Source: Tillus elongatus (taxonomy: Eukaryota > Arthropoda > Insecta > Coleoptera > Cleridae). Taken from it: DNA of 64,000 nt. Each line of letters begins with the position of its first letter. Position 1 is the first letter of the stretch. The notes beneath the pieces were generated by a model, which was not told where the DNA came from, searched no databases, and saw only the letters and a list, made by a program, of their open reading frames with translations. The DNA lies in assembly GCA_964006375.1 (NCBI GenBank), contig OZ023264.1, positions 171,156,295 to 171,220,294 of the forward strand, in the 5' to 3' direction. The translations under genes and the position numbers were made by a program. Shown here piece after piece: positions 60,264 through 64,000 of the stretch.

Positions 60264-60349
<86 letters not shown>
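60264..60349. repeat. (AT)n microsatellite
   Basis: 86 bp of AT ending exactly at the terminal CAGGGTGTTTC of the family D transposon. Confidence 0.97.
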
Positions 60350-60352
<3 letters not shown>

Positions 60353-61091
60353 GGTGTTTCAAAAATGATGGTCTTTGTTACACGTGCACATTCAGCATAA
60401 GAAAATAAGACTCTTTTTTCATATAAACATGGGTCCGCAAATGCTTAGTTTTTTAAATACAGCGTGTTAAAGTTATTTGTTTTTGTCAGTTTTTCACGAA
60501 TAAGTTCGTGTCAAATTAAAATTTTGACGTAAAAATTGGCACGTGGGGGTTTTCGAGGGCAAGAAATTTAAATATGTTATTGTTGATAACACTGCTGGCA
60601 GATGGCGCACCTGTAAGACATGGCTTCCATTCAACTGGCTATAATTTCTTGTCACCCAGTAATATCGACCTACGGTATAGCTACGTTGCAGCCCTTATCA
60701 ATTGTAAGCAAAAAATGTATACTTGATTTAAATCTCTCAGACACACCATTTTCGAGATATTTCAATTTTTGTAAGTCGATGTCGCTCAAAAATTAATTCT
60801 GCGACAAATCATAGGAATACATTTTTCACTTTTTAATTGCTATCGGTATGTATTAACTTAAAAATTAAAATCTTGCCAGAAAAAAGAACTGACAAGACAC
60901 AATCATGAAGATAAAATAAAAAGCCATGATAACAAACTTTGAACAAACCATTTAACAAACTGGTTTCCATCGTTACGGGACTTGACTCTTGCGTTTTCGT
61001 TGTGACATATACTACATTTGACTTTTACGTTTGAGACTACTCATTATTTTTAAGTAATTAATTGTATTGTCCGTAATTTTTCTAATTCAAT

Positions 61092-62229
61092 ATGGAAGTC
61101 TTTACCAACAATGAACTAACAGACATGCATGTTATGTATTCACGGGCTTTTGGTAACTGTTATGAGGCGAAACGACTGTATGAAGAAGCCTTCCCAAATC
61201 GGAGAATTCCAGACAGAAGGATGTTTCAACGGATTGACATCCGTCTTCGAGAAACAGGTACATACTTACATTATCTAATACATCGATATGTCTCTTTCAA
61301 ATATATCTTTTCTACCAGGTACCCTTAATAAAGTTACTGCCGATCGAGGCAGACCACGAAGTGCACGAAATCCTGATTTTTAAGAGACTGTTCTGGATGA
61401 AATTGAACAAAATCCAAAAATAAGTACTAGGGAAATGGCCAATCATCTGGGAGCATCCAATGCAACGATATGGCGAGTTCTTTAAGAGAAACAATTGCGC
61501 CCATATCACATCCAACGTGTGCAGGCACTATCGGCTGAAAGCGATTTTATACCTCGCCTACCTTTTTGCCAATGGTGTCTTCAACATAATAATGTACAGA
61601 ACTTGTTGAGTTGTGTATTGTTCACTGACGAGTCTGGATTTAGGCGCGACGGGATCGTCAATTTTCGTAACAGACAAATTTGGGCTGTCGAAAATCCCCA
61701 TGCAGTTTTTGAAAGGCATCATTAACAGCAATTTTCCTTAAATGTATGGGCTGGAATTGTAAGGTGTAATTTGATGGGACCAATTTTTTTTACCTCACAG
61801 ACTTAAGGCTACAACTTATCTTGAATTCCTGGAAAACCAACTAAATGGGTTATTACAAAATGTACCTCTTGACATAAGACATAACCTGTGGTTTATGCAT
61901 GACGGACCCCCCACATTTCGCCCTAAATGTCAGAAATTACCCAAGCAAAACTTTTGGACGCAGATGGATCAGACGTGGTGGACCTTAGCCATGGCCGGCT
62001 CGATCCCCTGATTTAAATCCTATGGACTTTTATTTATGGGGGGCATCCCAAAAGTATTGTTTATGAAGCAAATGTTGAAAATGTTAATGACCTGCAGCAA
62101 AGAATTGTACTCGGATGCGAACAAATCAAAAATACACCAGAAATATTTCACAGAGTACGACGTTGTATGCTCCGCAGAATACGAAAGTGTATTGAAGTGG
62201 AGGGTGGCCATTTTGAACATTTATTGTAG
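61092..62229 (+). pseudogene. Intron-containing DUF4817/DDE transposase of family D
   Basis: Exon 1 (61092-61257) encodes a DUF4817 domain: MEVFTNNELTDMHVMYSRAF, then LYEEAFPNRRIPDRRMFQRI. A 61-bp intron (61258-61318) has CAG|GTACAT, a CTAATA branch-like site and TTTTCTACCAG|GT. Exon 2 encodes ADRGRPRSARNPDF, an HTH (ISTREMANHLGASNATIWRV), LFTDESGFRRDG with the first Asp, MHDGPP with the second, and after a frameshift RSPDLNPMDFYLWG with the third, about 40 residues on. The C-terminus reads TPEIFHRVRRCMLRRIRKCI with a stop at 62227-62229. Stops after NPDF, WRVL and ERHH, one more after GGP, and at least one frameshift make it inactive. The start ATG fits the domain's usual N-terminus. Confidence 0.85.
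61258..61318 (+). other. Spliceosomal intron in the transposase gene
   Basis: GT..AG bounded; removal joins RLRETG to TLNKVTADRG in frame. Phase and position are at the DUF4817/HTH boundary. The 61-bp length suits small insect introns. Confidence 0.75.
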
Positions 62230-62872
62230 TCAGGTATCATAAAATGTTATAAAATTTTTTATTTAGTGTTTTATTTGTTGTTAAAATTTGCAGACAATAC
62301 AATTAATTACTTGAGAAGAATTAATTTTTGAGCGACATGTACATACAAAAATTGAAATATCTCGAAAAAGGTGTGTCTGAGAGATTTGGATAAAATACAC
62401 ATTTTTGCTTACAATTTATAAGGGCTCCAACGTAGCTATACGGTAAGTCGATATTACTGGGTGTCAAAAAATTATAGCCAATTGAATGCAAGCACAGTCT
62501 TACAGGTGGCGCCCTCTACCAGCAGTGTTATTAAGAATAACATATTTAAATTTATTGCCCTAAAAAACCCCCGCATGCCAACTTTCACGCCAAAATTTTA
62601 ATTTGACTCGGACTTATTCGTGAAAAACTGACAAGAACAAATAACTTTAACACGCTCTATTTAAAAAAAAACTAAGCATTTGCGGCCCCATGCTTATATG
62701 ACAAAATAGTCTTATTTTTTTGTGCCATAAAATAATAGATGATTAATATTGCTATCGAAAAGACAAATGTATATACTATTAGCTAAAAAAACATTAATAG
62801 TTTAAAAAAATAGGTAAATGAAAAATTGGTCTAAAACAACATACAAAAGACTTATTATATGAACGTAACGAC

Positions 62873-63250
<378 letters not shown>

Positions 63251-63730
63251 TTCTCCGTGGCAGACCAAACTTACCTTTTTTTAAATAGAACGCCCTGTAT
63301 TTTATACCATTTTCAAAAAGACGATATTGCAACAATCAAATTAAGGCCATGAAAATGCGCATCTAATAACGTTCTAATATACAGGACGTTATATTTGACA
63401 TTTTCGAGAAAAATTAAGTTTTGCGAAATTTAACACTCTGTATATGCAGGTTACATTAATAATTACCATGTTGCATTTTGTTGTAGCTAGGAGCGTATAA
63501 AATTAACTCTAGTGAATATGCAGCCAAAACATTGTGCAGAATCAAAGTATTTACGCACCAAACTAGACCAATATTTTTAATAAACAATTGAATAACTCTG
63601 AAACGGTTGGGCCTAGACCTATCATGTGGGGTATCAGTTTGCTTGTCGCGATATCATCTTTTTAAAAATGGTATAAAATACAGGCTGTTCTATTTAAAAA
63701 AAGTTAAGTTTGGTCTGCCACGGAAAAAAT
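63251..63730. mobile_element. Short inverted-repeat element
   Basis: The left arm TCCGTGGCAGACCAAACTTA with TTTATACCATTTTCAAAAAG and the right arm TTTTTAAAAATGGTATAAAA with AAGTTTGGTCTGCCACGG are inverted over about 85 bp. The interior of about 310 bp is non-coding. Motifs ACAGGACGTTATATTTGAC and CACTCTGTATATG inside suggest older transposon ends. Confidence 0.7.
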
Positions 63731-63858
63731 GAAAATCCTGTGTAAATTAAAATATTTTTGAATTACGCAGCTGATTGATAGGAACAACTTTCAGTTGAAA
63801 CTCTTTTGATAAAACTGAGTTTAATATGGAAAACTGGGCTTTTTCCGCGAGTGGATCG

Positions 63859-64000
<142 letters not shown>

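Larger units (their letters stand above)
60350..62730 (+). mobile_element. Tc1/mariner-like transposon with ~430-bp inverted repeats (family D)
   Basis: The left arm (60350-60805) begins CAGGGTGTTTCAAAAATGATG after TA. The right arm (about 62310-62730) is its inverse: AATTAATTTTTGAGCGACAT, GTGTGTCTGAGAGATTTGG, GTTATTAAGAATAACATATTT, CTAAGCATTTGCGG and AATAGTCTTATTTTTTTGTG. The last 35-40 bp of the right end do not match the left end, so the right terminus is damaged or lost. The plus-strand transposase with an intron lies between the arms. Confidence 0.88.

Overview
The window reads as nuclear DNA of an animal, most probably an insect or another arthropod. It is AT-rich, has no bacterial gene organisation, contains (AT)n arrays of 65-150 bp, and is packed with old eukaryotic transposable elements. 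I found no host gene that I can support. Every recognisable protein domain belongs to a mobile element, and nearly all copies are broken by stops or frameshifts. The species cannot be named from the sequence alone.

Layout. 0-5.2 kb: a 985-bp inverted-repeat element sits between two (AT)n arrays, followed by a MITE-like repeat that carries its own (AT)n array and a Tc1/mariner transposase scrap. 5.7-11.2 kb: two minus-strand copies of a non-LTR retrotransposon with reverse transcriptase and RNase H (I/LOA-like group), the tail of a pogo/Tigger-type transposase, and terminal repeats of a Penelope-like element that contain a hammerhead-ribozyme core. 12-15.2 kb: MITEs, a transposase scrap and a tRNA-like head. 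16-35.2 kb: five of the six copies of one Jockey/CR1-like retrotransposon (endonuclease plus reverse transcriptase), interspersed with an AT-core repeat family, a 5S rRNA-derived sequence and tandem palindromes. 35.2-41 kb: a Penelope-type endonuclease fragment, a near-perfect foldback with an (AT)n core, a GC-richer palindrome and a three-copy 275-bp tandem repeat. 41.5-45.6 kb: a Tc1/mariner-like transposon with ~600-bp inverted repeats and a nearly intact DD41D transposase, with two other repeats nested inside. 45.8-47.8 kb: a Penelope-like element with inverted terminal repeats, each carrying a hammerhead core. 50.2-51.9 kb: an inverted-repeat transposon with the sixth Jockey-like copy nested in its left arm. 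58-62.7 kb: a second, truncated DD41D element, then a transposon with ~430-bp inverted repeats and an intron-containing transposase. 63-64 kb: a short inverted-repeat element and two (AT)n arrays.

Two unnamed repeat families organise much of the window; the labels are mine. Family A has a central (AT)n array at a fixed position, next to the block CGATAACTCAAAAAATAAT, and a terminal hairpin built from TTAGTGAATTTT and its complement. Family B is a ~300-bp MITE whose inverted ends begin GGACGCAGCAAGTGCG. The long AT arrays are therefore not randomly placed: most lie inside family A or directly abut the CAG-type end of a TA-targeting DNA transposon. The most informative structures are the nested insertions, the paired hammerhead motifs, the snap-back junction of one retrotransposon copy, and the comparisons that show where microsatellites arose inside elements.
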